DNA of 64,000 nucleotides from Synanceia verrucosa (GCA_029721515.1 CM056551.1:25902437-25966436), one strand, 5' to 3'. Shown: positions 1-14,301, counted from the stretch's first letter. Notes: a model not told the origin generated them from the sequence alone. Numbers and translations: made by a program.

Positions 1-3000
1 AAAACCCACTGCTTTTCTATACTTTGTGTAGCCAGTTGAGGCGGATACAACTGGTTAAGGTTGGTGACAATCGGTGACACATTGGTGACGATGGACACCT
101 AGTCAATTCTCGCACCCATAGACAATTGTCTTTGCCTCAAACTGCTACTCAGGGCAGGTATAACCAAGAAAAGCAGTGGGTTGGATGGGTCAACAAAACT
201 TGGACTTAATGTACTGTCTTCATAAAAGACCAGTGCAAAAAATAGGTAGTCAGGACAGTGAAGATGAGGGCAGGAAGATGGAGAAATCCTGAAGAGTGTC
301 ACATCTAGTATCAAACCTTGTCATAAAAATGCCTCAAATGTGACTCAGCACCCTATAATTACTTTTCCAAGACAATGTCATCTACAAATGTTGTCTTATA
401 TAATGTCCTATGCAGTTCAGTATAGCCTTGGTCACCTACTGAATGTCTCATTTAACAAAAACAAAAACAGGGCAGGGTAGAATATACAGTACCTATGTGT
501 TGTCTCTGTGTACAGTACAGGAGTTAGGAAACTGCTGTGACCTTTTGACCTGCCTGAGAGCCTCTAACCCACTGTTTCCAAACAGACCAGCCTTATTCGT
601 AGAAGCACGGCCTGCCACATATAAACTTGGGAGCAGCCTTGACTGGTCTTTGACATTACCTGAGATTATTGTGTATTGTACAATGTTCGACGGCAGAGAG
701 AGAGAGACAGAGAGACCCCTGCGGCTCACACCCTGACGTGTATGTTACGCTCTATTAAATTAGCATGAGTCCAATATTAAAATAATAACATTTACCTTCA
801 CAATAAATGCTTTGGGTTCCAAAATCAATACCTCTACCCTGTAATGCCAGAGTATCATTACAAATAATAAGAGCAAAGTTGTTGCATTATATTGAGCATT
901 AGAAAAAACTCAGAAGGGCATGCACGTATCATAGATTAAATAATTTCATTTGAAATGTCACAGATTCCCGTAAGAGTTAATAGAGTTGCATTGTTAATGC
1001 AATTGTTTTTGTTTTTTTGTGGGGTGGGACGACAAAGCATTCGTACACAAGTATGTGCTCTTCATGTTTATATACATTACCATAAAAAAAAGGAAATCCA
1101 AGGCAAACCTGCTAAGTAAAGGTTTACCTTGTGCTTAATTGAAGCATCCTTCATAAGCACAATCAGAGTAACTAAGGCACTAAAGACTCATATCTCTCTG
1201 CATTCACAAAGCAAGCCTATTAGTGTAGAAACTCCTCCACACATCAAATCATAGAGAGAGAAAAAAAAATCATTGATTGAGGCACACAAATGAATTAGTG
1301 GGAAAAAAAGGACCTGGAGAGGAATAATGATTGTATCATCTTTGAGTTGATAAGAGTCGAGTCTAAAGGTGAGAACAGAATGATAGGGAAGTATATGGCT
1401 GAATTGCGAAGGCCCCTGTCATGCTGTCTATGGCCTTATTGGATGAGCCACTCTCAAGGTACTCAGTCTCCATTCAGAGCATGAATCAATGGCTCCTGAT
1501 TAGATTTGGGGGGGTTACTATGCTGTTTTTGTTTGTTGTGACATCTTCCCTCGCTTTGTGAGGTCTCTGTGCTACTGCCTGACAAAGGCGTCACCTCCTT
1601 CGATGGAGGAAGAGAGAAACGAAGAGACAGGAACTGGGGGAGGGGGATCACCGAGAAGGGCCGTCAAGGCTGTTTCTTGTTGTTCTTGTTGTGTTACATA
1701 CCACCGAGCTGTTGTGTGCAGCCGCAAATGCTAGCACTCATGCTTTCATGTATCACTCTCTGCGTGTTTGTGACTATGCTACAGCAAAGCATTTGCAGTC
1801 GTGAGGAGCACAATTTGTTAAATATGCATCAGCAGAGAGTGCGTATATCTGGTCTAAAATGAAACCTGATTAATTTTTTTTCTCTCCATGTCTATTTCTG
1901 GAGGCTTCTGCTACTATTAGTCCCTATTTTGTTCCTGCCAATCCTCTTTATTCAGCAGAGGAATTGGGAATTGAAAGAAGAACATGACTGAAAAGAAAGA
2001 CATCTGCAACTGATGATGGTTTCAAAGTTTCCAACTAACCATTATACTAGAAAATGCACATCAAAATGACACCCTGTCTCGTGTTTGACAGTCACTTCAG
2101 ACAGTGAAAGTCCAAACTGGAAACTAAGTTGAATAAAAAACACCACGTCTCACTCTTTTACTGCATGACTCACATGTAAAACTCTATGCTGTTTAGTGCA
2201 TATTATACCGTGAAGTCTTCAATAAAAGAAATTTATAGTGAGAATCATTTACCAGAAGCTGTTTTAGAAAATATACTCCACTGTTTTCCAGCCAAGCCAA
2301 GAACAAGCCTCACAGCCATCGCAAGTAAACTGCCTGTGTGATAAGGGGCTGAAAGGATCCGATAAGCTCTAAATCTAAACAGGGCCAAAGCATCTGCCTT
2401 AATAATAAATGTGCCATGCTAAAAGGTTACTTGAACTGCCGAATTTAAATTTAATTGAGGCTGCGTGTTGAATAATTAATCTTTTTCCCAGGGAACGCAG
2501 GGCACACTGGACAAGCCCAGAGAGAAGGAGAGAAACAGGCAAAGATGGAGGGAACACAGCGAGTAGTGCTCCGCCAGCCCACGCCACCATCCCATGAACC
2601 CTGCCAGAGCGCGACCCACCATGCAACACAGTCAGGGCATGATGTCATCCGCCACACCATCACCCTGGTAACCAGCCTACGTGTGTGTGTTTGTGTGCAG
2701 AAGGGAATAAAGAAATCAACTGAAGACAAATAAGAGAGTGTGAAAAAGGGCAAAGCCAAAAAAAAGAGGGAAGGGAAGGAATCAAAGCAAAAAAAAAGCA
2801 CCATGAGATGATGGTCTGGATTTTTGTTTGTTATTATTGTTGTTGCTGAGGTACAAAGCCAATATAAAGAGGAACGTTTAACGTCTGTCTTTAATGTTTG
2901 TATCAGTTCGCCCTCCTCTCATTCTCCTCCTCCTCCTTCTCTCCTTCCTCTGTAGGTATTTCAGTTGGAGGCGTCTCCTTAGATCTGTGCCTTTTAATGC

Positions 3001-3423
3001 TGACTGCCGCAAATCTTTTGAGGCCGACTACAAAAGCAAGCTGGCAGTAAACTTTTCCCCCTGAAGGAGAAAGAGAGGAGTGCTGTTTGGGATCGCTCCA
3101 CTCTGGGGAATCTCCTCTCCTCCCCGACATGGACTGATCTGATCTGAGGACGCCACTGCCCCTCCTCTGCCCCCATACGGCCTCCAAACACACACATCTG
3201 AAACAGCAAAAAATAAAAAAGCGTGTGTGTGTGTGTTTGGCATGGCTACATGCCGACTGTTTCCCTCCACAGATGAATAAGCAAGGGTGCTTTTATGTAT
3301 TGTTATTGCATGTGTATGATAAGCCTTGCTGCATGCATTACAGCATATTGCATATGTAAACACAATATTGTGCATAATCGTGGTCGTTTTATTGCAACAG
3401 CGCTGTCAGGCTGCCGACTGCCC
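1..3423. other. Non-coding stretch, left end
   Basis: No open frame here has splice signals and recognisable protein content that I trust. A minus-strand frame at 2903-3197 sits behind a good acceptor and ends in an acidic Lys/Glu run, but it resembles nothing I know. The rest is mixed, mostly AT-rich sequence. Confidence 0.5.
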
Positions 3424-3450
3424 CAGCAGCAGCAGCAGCAGCAGCAGCAG
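3424..3450 (+). repeat. (CAG)9 trinucleotide repeat
   Basis: Nine perfect CAG units. Although it can be read as Gln or Ser in two open frames, neither frame has other support as a gene. Confidence 0.95.
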
Positions 3451-3813
3451 CGCTGGTTTTCTAGGTTTTCTCCCCTCTTCTCGCTCTCTCTCTTCCTCCC
3501 ATCAGCCCTCTCTGGGTATAAGGCAGCTCCCCTCCATTGTTGATCTGACTCTGGGCTCTACAATGCTGAGGCGGCGGATTGTGGCGGCGAGATGCCTCTG
3601 TCAGGAACGTGCTTATCCTCTCGCTCTAGCCACCCTCTTATACATAAAATATCAAACATCTGAGGGACAATATGCTGACCTGCTGTGACCTCCACACATG
3701 CGCATGCACACAAAAGGGAACACACTCACCGTTGTGCACGCAGACGCACACAAACACACAGCAAAACAGACACACACACACATGCGTGCACAGATGAATG
3801 CTGGCATACAGTG

Positions 3814-3824
3814 ACACACACACA

Positions 3825-3858
<34 letters not shown>
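3814..3858. repeat. (CA)n microsatellite
   Basis: CA dinucleotides with one AA interruption; part of a CA-rich block starting near 3760. Confidence 0.95.
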
Positions 3859-3862
<4 letters not shown>

Positions 3863-4023
3863 CTCAGAGAGCTCGAGTCGGCTCACATCCCCCACTCGTA
3901 CGTGCTCTGACTTTTTTCCATCACCACCGCATCCCTCAGATGATGTATTTGCGACATCTGGCGGCGCTCGCTATATTCATGGGCAGAGATACAACGCGTG
4001 TAGGAGCGAGGGAGGGGGGGGGG

Positions 4024-4048
4024 GAGAGAGAGAGAGAGAGAGAGAGAG
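4024..4048. repeat. (GA)n microsatellite
   Basis: Perfect GA repeat directly after a run of Gs. Confidence 0.95.
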
Positions 4049-7000
4049 GGAGAAAAAAGAGCTGTGGTTGGCAGAGCGACTGAGGGAAAGCAAGACAAAA
4101 AAGAGGGTAGAGCGAGGCAAAGGAACCCTAATCAGGGGGACATAGACGGACGGATTCATTGGCAAATACGCTGTGAGTTGCGTGCCGTAAAACCCGCACA
4201 CACCTCAAAATTCCACAGCAAAAGGCTTGGGTACCCCCTAGTGGGCGCCCAGCGGCGATCTGGCCCTATTGGCGGTGTGGGGGTGTGGCAGAGCCGCAGT
4301 AGGCTGCCATGAATCCATAGGGGTCAGAGGTCAGCCTTCTTGAGTTGCAGTGACATCATGACAATGGGACACTTCTCGAGCCTCAGAAACACAAGCTGAT
4401 CCATTCTGCTGAGGCTCAGGCAATCAGGCCCCTCTTTTCCCACACATTCACACCCTCCACCAGACGGGGAGAGAGGGAGAGAGGGAGAAAGCCCCTGAAC
4501 ACCCATCCTCCAACCCCCATCTCTCTCTCTTTCTTTCTTCCTTTCTTTCTCTCCCTCTCTTTCTTTCAGGGGCTAGATTAAAAGAGATGGCTTAATTCTG
4601 TCTAATTATCTACCCTTACCCTCTCCCTGCTTCCTCCCCCTCTTTTTTCTCCTCCCTCTCCCTATCTCTCAGTGTGTGGATACTAATTAGCCGATGTGAA
4701 TTGTATCTACTATACAAATAGATTGTGCAATTATGTGAAAAAATTATATTTCTGTCTTTTAAAACACTGCATTCTTTTACCACCAGTATGAGCTTGAAAG
4801 GGTTTCTCTGTACAGACATAATCCAGCAGTGTTACTGTCTTTGCTGTGGACCAATCAACACTATGATACCATGACTGATGATATTCATCATACATTATCA
4901 AATTGCTCAGATAATTGCCAGACGTAAGGGGAAAGCCTGGTGTAAATGTCCTAAACACTGAAAGGCGCTGTTGACTAAACCTACAACATTACTGCAATCT
5001 CAACATTAGCGCAGAAAACATTTGATTCATCATTTTAACTGCATTAGCTCAACAATAAACAATACATTTTCACTCACATGTTCATTTACTTTATGTAATA
5101 CCACTGCAATCTCTGCGTGTGCATGTGTTTGTATGTGAGTGCGTGCCGCTGCACGCAAGTTACATAAGCAGAAATCACATTAATGAGATCATACACTGGT
5201 GTTGAAAGTGCTAATTAGTTGCTGGGCTGAGGGTGAGGAAAGTAGACGAGGATCCTAGTGACTTCAACCATTGTTTCCTAATCCCCTCCACACATTCATA
5301 ATTCATTCCATCATGGACGGCGATGATTCAGTGTCGCTCGTTTTGTCTCTTTTTCTTCCTCTCTGGTTGGGGGAGATGATGGTTTTCTCTTTTTTCCTCC
5401 TTTCTTTCCTTCTTGCTGTGAGGTTTCACTGCGATCATAATAAAATGTGCGAGCGAGGGATGTTTGCCTCGGGACCCAGCTGTCGGGCCACTTTGACAGC
5501 TTCATTTGTGGTGTTGCTCTTTGATCCTTCCTGTCACTGATATCCAACGCCACTGAACATACATTTGCCCCCCAACCCAAATAAATAAATAAGTGCTGAA
5601 CTGTGCAGTGCAGAGCCAAGTAAGGTTTTCAAGCTAGTTGGCTGTTTGCTACATCTGCTGTGAACTAGCTCGCCTCCACCCCCCTTTTGCTCTCCCTCCA
5701 CTGTAGCGATGCATCGACACCCCCAGGGCTGATCCCTTTGTAAATGCTCTCTGACACCCACCCACCTACCCATATATACACACAAACACACAACCCTGTA
5801 CAGAAATAACAGCAGAATCACTCCCTTTGCATACAGTGCATATTCCCAAAGTGCACCATTACTGCATGAAAGAATGTAAGAAAGAGAGGTGTTGTTAAGA
5901 TATAAAGGGTGAGGTGCAACAAACAGAAAAATACAGATACACCTGGTATAATATGCGGGTTATGTTGTGATATAGAGGAAAAACAGATAGCAGGAGGGAG
6001 AGCCGGAGGAGGATTGATTGTGATCGGTGCTGTCAAGTCTGAGATGCAGGGATGACAGAGATATCAGCCATATCTGCTCTCAGTGATACAGATAGAGAGA
6101 GACAGATATCAGCCCACACTGGCCTCCCACTGCATGGACGCAACCACCTCAAGAGGAAGTGATGAGCCAACACCATCCTTACTGGATGTCAAATGGCACA
6201 TTTGTGAAGTGAAAACTGGATCATTTCTTTCTCATTTTCCATCTCTAAACAAACAGTGAAAATGTTTTTGATAGCGGACAAAACGTTGGCTTTTGGGATG
6301 TTTTAATACACACATGCACATTATCAACATGATGAGAAAATGTTGGTAATGAACTTCTCTAGCAAGTTGCAAAATGTTGATACTGAACACATACCGGTAA
6401 TTCATTTATTTTCCCTCTTATAGTGTTCGAAGCACCTAAAGCATGATTAAAGTTTTTTAAGTGATTTTTGGGAACTAGTAGCACTTCATACTCTTGACTT
6501 GATAGTAAAAACTTAAAAGTGACTTGAACCACAGTGCTTTTTGTGCCTACCATTCACCACAACCTCCATCCTATGAGATGTGTGCACTACAACTACCTCC
6601 ACTAATGTAACAGGCAAAACAAATTAGCAGTAAATAAACATGACCTCTCAAAGTCAAGGGTTGAATGAGGATGCTGAACTGGCAATGTGAAAGAGCAGAC
6701 TATCATGTAACACTGACTATCCCTATGGCTCAGTGATCCGTTTCTTCTCTGATGAGAAAGACGTGCCCAATTTGTCCTGCTGCAACCGTCTGAACTCTGC
6801 TTCTCTGCTGCGGCAGGATATTTTTACCCCCTCACTCTGCAAGTGCTTCAGATATCTTTGCGACTATTCAAAAACATTCAGATTTGTATTCCTAAAATCT
6901 GCCATATAACTACACCACACCGAGAAAAGACAAACTTTCAAACAAAGCACACATCATTAATTCATAGCCTTAGAAGTGGTATTTGTACCCATTGTTACAA

Positions 7001-9955
7001 CTTTCCTTGGCAAGGATTCTAACAGGTTTAGTGCCAGTAATACTCAGATTCACATCACATACACTCAGATAGATATGGACACGGTGTACACAGAACCTCC
7101 TTGAAAAGTCTTTACTGTTGGCAGGCTCTGAGATTACCGCAGGCATTTTGACCTCTTCACCAGGCATGTGGGCATCAAAACTACAGACCCTACAGATACC
7201 GTCGGCGGAGGTGGGTAGGCCTTGCAAGACGAGGAGGAAAGAGATTGTAGTGCTGCTCAACTTTTGGGCAGTGATTTTGCTCTTGAATGTGTATATGCAT
7301 GACAACAAGATGGAGAAGAGAAACAGAAAAGACAAGAGCGGGAAAGGATTCACCTTGGGAGAAAGTGAGGATGAGGAAGGAGCCGAGCCACCTTTAAACT
7401 TCCACTCCTTTGTCAGATGTGGCAGGCGACAGTATACTGGGAGCACTGGAAGAGGCTCACCTTGAGGGGAAGAGCACAATCCTCCAACACCCAGATGCCT
7501 TTATGAGACTGTGTAATAAGCAGAGAGTGGACGGATACCAGTAAAGGTGCATATAAAGGATAGTGGGAAGAGAAAGGACGCAATGTGAGGCTAACCTTGA
7601 GAACAGCGAGGGGCACAGGGAAGGTCTACCACACTGTGATAAGAGGGGCTCTTTCAAAGGGCTGGAGGAGGAACACTCAGACAGGAGGGTTCGGCAGGCT
7701 GACTGATTGCAAGATACAGCCCAAGGGTCACACTCTGACTCTGTGAGGGCAGAGATACCGGACACACATGCATAAAGACACACACACACACAGAGACAGC
7801 ACTCTATACCCCTCTGACCAGCTCTTCATCATTACAAGTCAAACTCAAGATGAAGTGAAGACATATTACAAATGGATGGAGTGATAGGAGGCCAGATAGG
7901 AAGAGACAGGACAGGGAGGCTCGACAGTAATCTAAATGTCCTTTCCTGTGATTGTCATTGGCATTCTTGTAGATCGGCATGTAGCAGTACAATACGTCAA
8001 ACAATACCATTCACCGTTCAGGCTGCCTGTAAAGGGTAGACCTGTTTCCATAATGTCATAAGGAGGAAACAAATTCTCAAAAAGATGTTTCCAGCAAGCC
8101 TAGGTCCTGCATCACAAGAATCCATCAAGATCACTAAATGTCTCCAGTGGCAAATTCAATCAACCAGACTGTTCTTAACAGTCATGACAAAGCAATACAG
8201 AGGCAAACAAAGATGTTTTCTTCAAGAAATCAAGGAGAGAAAGAATTGATTCCTGCAAAGGCAATTCACCTCAGAGGAGAAAAAAAATCCAAAGGTTTAT
8301 CTTTATGTTTCAACTTTTTTTATTTCCCTCCTTCCCCTTTTCTTTGTCTTCTGTCAAAAACAACTTGGGCTAACATCGCAAGCTGTCACATCAAGGCCAT
8401 CCCCTGCATCTTACAACAGAGAGAATTCTGCAGCTGGATGGAGCGGCAACGCTCTCAGACACCCAACCATCGTTTACACACAGGAGGTGTAAAGACTGAG
8501 GAAAGAAAAGGCTTTCTTTCTATTCCAACCAGAGTTTGTGCCCTGAGGACAAACCCATTATAGCACAGCGAAGGAAGTTTTCTATGCAATAACTGAACAA
8601 ATAGATACGGATGAAATGCTCGGGGTAGTAGGAGATCTAAATTCCAACCTTTTAAGCAATTTATGGAAGAATATGAAGCATTGAGGGTTTTTTCCCCCAC
8701 ACAAATTATTGAGCTGTCACATGATTGTTATCTGTCAGATACAGAAATAAACAAGAATGCCTTGCTTATCAACCTGCTCTGAACATAGCTGCGATGTAGC
8801 TGCAACATGATCACAACCCAGTGTTATAACAGAGTCTTTCATCATGTCTGAGTGGACACACACACACAAACACACACAAGCCCGCTTTTAACATCAGCAG
8901 ATGCTTTCAACTATTAACATCATAGAAGCTGGATAAGTGTGCCCTCTCTTTTGCAACAACCACTGGGGAGGTGAGAGGCCTTGTAGTCAACAAGCTGAAA
9001 GACTACTCAATGATCAAAGACTCAGAAAAACATGACCCATGATGGTTTCTCTGAGAAGATAGGAGAGAGGGGGAGCCGGGGAAGGTAAAAGGAGAAAGAG
9101 TTGAAAGAAACATGGAGCAAAAATCCGCAAAGGTGGGGGAAACCAGGGGGGAAAGGGGTGCACACACACATTGACCATTCGCCACTGATCTATAACCTAC
9201 CTGGGCACCACAGGCACAGTTTATGTGATTTTGATTTCTTAGCCTTGTTCTGAATTGGATAAGGTTTTACATTTAGGTGCTAAATGCAAGATTGGAAGCA
9301 TTTCTATTGCCTCCACATAGCTCTCAACATGGCAACAGCTGAGCCAGTGCCTTGAGGAGCGCAGACCAGTAAATGCATGAAATGCATGAAAAGCACGCAC
9401 AAGCGGCACGGCTACGTCAACAAAGCCAAGAGAAACTCTGACTGGGAGCGATTTCATTCCCTGCTCTGGTAGATATTAGTGCCTCTATACCTTAACATAG
9501 CAAATACAGTAGTTGTTTGCTGCTATATTACTATTCTGAATAGAGCACTTAAAAATAAAGTTTGAATCAATGCATGCATCATATGCATCACTGCATTTCA
9601 GGTTAGTGTGACTACTGTTGCACTGAAAAGTTTCACAAAGATTTGCATAAAACTGTAGCGATGCAGCAAAATGTGCTGAAATTTTTGTTAAAAGCTAAAA
9701 GTTGAAAAAAAATTAAAAGTTTTCATCCAACTTTCGTCATGATAGAGAATATTCTTCTTACAGAATATTCTGCAAATTACAGTATGTCAAATGGGTGTCT
9801 GCTTTTCAAATACTGTATGATCATATTACAATTGAAAGGAATTAATAAATACAATCTGAGGCTTTAAAATCTAACCCATGCCCAATCCCTAACTGTAATC
9901 TTCCATATCTATGGTGTCTAGGGAGTGATGGCATGTAAAAACATGGCATGCATGT

Positions 9956-9980
9956 CGAGGAGAGGAGAGGAGAGGAGAGG
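9956..9980. repeat. (GAGGA)n pentanucleotide repeat
   Basis: About five tandem copies of a GAGGA/AGGAG unit. Confidence 0.85.
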
Positions 9981-10037
9981 ATGAAAACAGAAGGCTGATT
10001 CCAGCTGGAGTGTTCACTCTTGCTGTCTATAGATTTG

Positions 10038-10061
10038 TCAAGACAAGTGTCAAGACAAGTG
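10038..10061. repeat. 12-bp tandem duplication
   Basis: TCAAGACAAGTG occurs twice, head to tail and perfect. Confidence 0.9.
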
Positions 10062-13000
10062 CACCTCTGCGCTTACCTGTAATGGCACAGGGGCAGGAGG
10101 GCGGGACAGGCTATTTCAATTCAGCCAAAGCGTGTCTGAGTAGGTCTAAGTGTTAGTGCGTGTGTATTCGTCTGTGAGACAAGACAAAGAAAGAGAGAGA
10201 ATGATGAAGAAAGGCAAAGAAAAAGTGGAAACAAGTGTAGAGAGAGCTCCTGGACGAAAGGTGGAGGCACAAAGATGACCGCATTAGAATATGAATCCAG
10301 GGCCTCGGCCACTCTTGGCACTTAAAGAGCCCCTAAAGTCAAGTGTCAACTATTATGTGTCATCAGTGGTGACACAGGGTCACAGAGCAGGACAGGTGAG
10401 GTCAACGGCGGCGCTCAGCCTCTCTCTCAACATGCACCATTTAACAGTCCCACAGTGTGCAAAAAGGACTAGCTGTCATTTGGGTGGAAAATAGGCTTTG
10501 CAGTGACAAGCTTTTTACACAGGATTTTCTTGTACAGGTGAGACACTGTCTCTGATATTCAATTAGGTGAACAGAGTCAATATTTGCATAGACACATCCA
10601 GCTAATGATGCGATATTTAACATAATATGCGACATGTGCATTAAAGGCAGTCACACTCACAGATGTAAGTCATTTCCTCCGATTAACTATCAAACGGGTG
10701 CAAATAAAACACACAGGCAACACAGTGAATGTATAAAATGCTTCAGTTGTTTGGTGCTAAACCAGCTCTGTAATTACCTGAAGGATGTTTTAATTGTCGC
10801 ATGTTCTACTCTTAATATTACTCAACGCTTTAGCAGCCCTCCAAGTGAGATTGATTGGATAAATCAGTCGGAATTATGGGAAAACAGGAGGCCTGCCAAT
10901 CAGCGGTGTGTGTGAGTGGGTTTGTGTGTTTTTTGGCGTTGTGTGCGTGGCTGGGGACGCGCCAGCGTATGAGCACATGTACATGTTTGTTCGGATGTGT
11001 GCGTGTGAAAGTATATAGGGCTGACAGCTGGGCTTGTTCAAAAGGCTTACTGAGCATTCTGCCTGTTTGGGAAGCAACAAGCAGACAGTCTATCTGAACA
11101 GGGATCTAAACCCTGTGTCAACAGCGTAGTACAACTGGTGTAAACAGCCACTGCGTCAACATGCTAGCATTCACATACCAATGGATAGGCAGCTCTGATT
11201 TATTTTAGGCTAATATGCTGCAGTATTAGGGATAAAAGAGGACAAAAGAGTCAACAAAGTCCCTGTGGTTAGTGCCGGTGTGTGTATGTGTTTGTCTCTG
11301 AACGTGTGTGACGGTGGTGAGGGTTTTTCTTTGGTGGTACATCACGAGGTTGTATCCTGTCGCCAGGCTCATTAGCCCATCGGCGGCACCCAGGCTGCCC
11401 CAGCCAATCGCTTCTCGCCGTGCAGCTCTGCCATTTGCATGTGGTCCAGGAAGAGATAATTAGAGGGATATCTGCCTGTCACTGTTAATCTGGGACTTAG
11501 TGAAAGGCTGTGACGCCAACATGCTGATGGACTGACACACATGTGTACTCGCGTACACACACTGGCGTCCGATACAAACACAAGAGGCAAACGCAAACAC
11601 AACAGACCTGCACACACACACATAGACACACTATATTTACGGCTGCATGATGTCCTCTTAGACAGCGGCTTACGCTGAATGAGTATCAAAAGACTCAGAC
11701 TTGAACTTGATATTGGCAGAATCAAAACCCTTACATTTTTTTGAAAGTGGATGACATTTCTAACTCTCTGCTATAATGATGCACACACATGCAAATACAC
11801 ATTAATATTTGTCTTAAATTATTACTGCTACACCTACCATTATTCATCATTAGCAATATCAACCCCAAATGGATATGGAGCACAGCTCTTCCACATTGAG
11901 TTTTACAGTATAATCCTAAAATACATTCATCAAACGATCAAATATGCTGCAAGCTAGAAGCCTAACTCAGTGTCACCTCCAGAGGGTCTGAATAAAGATG
12001 GCACATGGAATAGAATAGTAAGAAAATGATGGACTGGAACAGACGGTCACAGTCTGGCTCCTGACAATGGACTGCTGCAGTCAGCTAAAAAGTCAACTCA
12101 GTAAATCAGCAGGAAACATGGCAACAGCGTCAAACAGTCCATCGCGTCTTGAACTGAGTCCCAGTCTATCTTAACTGGTTGACAAAACTGGTTCCAGGGG
12201 CAAAATATGGAATTATTTTGCTGACAGAGCTGACAAAAAAAACAAATACCCAGTGGATATGCTACAATTTTTGAGCAAAAGTTTCCAAAAAGTTCTTAAA
12301 GTCAGTTGTGGTGACAAAGTAGCTGAAGGTTAAGTGTTAAGTATCTCAGTGAATGTTTTTGTTCGCAGTGTTGCTGTGATTTCTTTAGATAATAGAGCTG
12401 TGGTAAAAAGCTCATAATGACAGCCCATAATGTAATGTGGTGAGACTTTTCTTGAGACATTAGACAATTAGACAATAGACAGGGATCTCTCAATTCACTA
12501 ACATCAACATGAAGCCTTCCTTCAGCCATCAGACAAACATGCTGCTTGATGGGTTGTCATTAGTTTTTACTTCTGAGTTTCACACTGGAAAAAAAAACAA
12601 AAGACAGAATGTAAAATAGGCCACATATTTGCTGAATCATGACTCATTTTTAGAAATCGTTGCTTTAAAGAGCTGCTCATGCTTTGTGATGCTCCAACTG
12701 GTGTCATCCTCAAAATGCTGGCATCATAACAACAGAAATTCCTCCCCTCCACCACCATTACACAAAAGCATAGCTTTCTATTGACGTGTGGAGAACTGTC
12801 TTTATATTTGTACCATTAAAATACCCCAGTGTATTTGGGAAGCCTTGGGACTTGCCATTTTTAATCAGGAACGCTTGGCTTTGTTTTGTCCCTGTTCCAT
12901 CCAGCGTCTCTCTCCATCCTTGGAGGGCTTTGCAATAGATTAAGTGGTATTTTCATTTAGCTCTGGTGTTACAGAGTCTCTCCAACTATTTATCCATACG

Positions 13001-13821
13001 CGGTTGGAAATCAGAACAATCACATGAGGATTGCTATTTATGTAATGAAATTATGTGAAATCACAATATTTGCGGAAAAAGAGGTCAGGTGAAACTGCAG
13101 AAAGTTCACAATGCATGAGGGATAACCAGATAATCCTGTTGAGAAGCTCGCCTCGCAGCAGAAGCACTTTGCACACACAATCCTGTCAGTGAATAGTGAT
13201 ATTATTGTAACTATTGTTAACAATTGTAACCAATTCAAACCCTTTGGGAGTGGATTGCAGCACTGAAATGGTTGGAATATGAGATGTGATATAATAACCA
13301 GAAATAGATGGGAAAACTCACTTACACATGGCTGCATATCCATGAAGGAGGCACGCAGGAATTTGTACCCAAATGTAGAAAAATAGAAATATTCTCACTT
13401 AGTTGTTGCACATACACTTAGTGCTGGACACAGTGAACACATGTATTGACCTGACAATTATACCATTACTTAACTCATTGAGTGCCAGCCGTTTTATAAA
13501 ACAGAAAGTGCCTTGTGCCAGTAATTTTGGTTTGTCTCTGAAAACACTGAAAAACTCAAATGAAAGAAGACTTTGTATTTCATCATAAAAAAAAGTTTGT
13601 TTTTACCTTGTTCCATTCTCGTTTTATCAGAGGTAGAGGCCACTTTCACCAAAATCACCACCTTTTGTCCAGATTCCATTTAATTTGCTCTCTAATTGCG
13701 ATCGTCATCTCCACTTCCTGTTTTAATCTCTGCATCTCTTTATGTCCAGACTACAAATCTCACAAGTCACAATAATACTCAAAGGTTGTGTGCCTGCTGA
13801 CAAAAAACACTTTGACGTACA

Positions 13822-14301
13822 CAGGGTTCCTGCAGTTCCTTAAAATGTTTCAAATTAAAATCCGGGTAATTAAGGTCTTAAATTTACCATAGATATTAAA
13901 CTTCCAGATGGTGTGTTTAATGCCAATAGGAAAATACTGTATTGAGAGATTTACTGAAATCTTGCACATTATTTTGTTCACAAAGTTCCCTTTTTTGTTC
14001 TTGAAAGTTGTGAAATTAAAGTTGCAGAAAAAACTGTTATGCATTAAATTATATCGTCATTGCAAGTGTTAAAGGGCTGGAAAAAATTTCATAAAAAGTT
14101 ATTATCAGAGATTAATCGGTTATCAGATTTTTTTTTTTTTTTTTCCAAAAACTCCATATAGGTCCAGCCCTACATTAAATTGACTGTTTTCTACCAAAGG
14201 AATTGTTATGACCTTTTCGGGTCTTAAATTATGTTTGTTGAGGTCTTAAAAAGGTCTTAAAAAGTATTAAATTTGACTTTTAAAATTGTGCAAGAACCCT
14301 G
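13822..14301. mobile_element. hAT-like MITE with CAGGGTTC ends, inserted in the TTAA element
   Basis: The left end CAGGGTTCCTGCA is matched by TGCAAGAACCCTG at the right end, a 13-bp inverted repeat with one mismatch. GGTCTTAAA words recur in both halves. It splits the host element between its internal region and its 5' terminus. The flanks give only an imperfect GTACA/GTATA repeat, so target-site length, and therefore superfamily, is unsettled. Confidence 0.7.
14074..14170. mobile_element. Possible third-level insertion with GGGCTGG ends
   Basis: The segment begins GGGCTGGA and ends TCCAGCCC, inside the CAGGGTTC element. Similar ends are common in short fish MITEs. It contains ATTAATCGGTTATCAG and a 16-base T run. 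Flanking octamers GTGTTAAA and ACATTAAA match at only 5 of 8 positions, so insertion is plausible rather than shown. Confidence 0.4.

Larger units (their letters stand above)
3451..4320. other. CpG-richer segment with simple repeats; possible regulatory region
   Basis: It includes GGCGG and GCGGCG clusters near 3570-3590, 3958-3966 and 4245-4275, standing out from CpG-poor surroundings, together with CA and GA tracts. A promoter or conserved enhancer is possible. I see no TATA-plus-first-exon arrangement that would prove it. Confidence 0.25.
4321..13469. other. Non-coding stretch between CpG-richer segment and transposon cluster
   Basis: About 9 kb with no supported gene. A (GAGGA)n tract lies at 9956-9980 and a 12-bp tandem repeat at 10038-10061. 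Open frames of 141 and 169 codons (8138-8563 plus; 6970-7479 minus) lack recognisable motifs and look like chance. Confidence 0.55.

Noticed and set aside
2903..3197. Minus-strand open frame of about 98 codons behind a good splice acceptor, phase-compatible with the last kiaa0825 exon and ending in an acidic Lys/Glu-rich tail.
   Set aside because: It would make the protein about 80 residues longer than the human one, lies 17 kb from the previous exon, has a low-complexity tail, and resembles nothing I recognise.
3638..3895. Open frames encoding Cys-Val or Thr-His repeats around CA/GT tracts here and at other microsatellites.
   Set aside because: They are translations of dinucleotide repeats, not genes.
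6970..7479. 169-codon minus-strand open frame overlapping a 115-codon plus-strand frame.
   Set aside because: Open on both strands with unconvincing composition and no motif; chance in a region of few stops.
8138..8563. 141-codon plus-strand open frame.
   Set aside because: No recognisable domain, odd composition, and no splice or promoter context.
9003..9055. Strong acceptor on the minus strand near 9050 followed by about 12 codons and a stop, phase-compatible with the last kiaa0825 exon.
   Set aside because: Too short to judge; several equally good short candidates exist (near 18640, 14688 and 12582), so none can be preferred from sequence alone.
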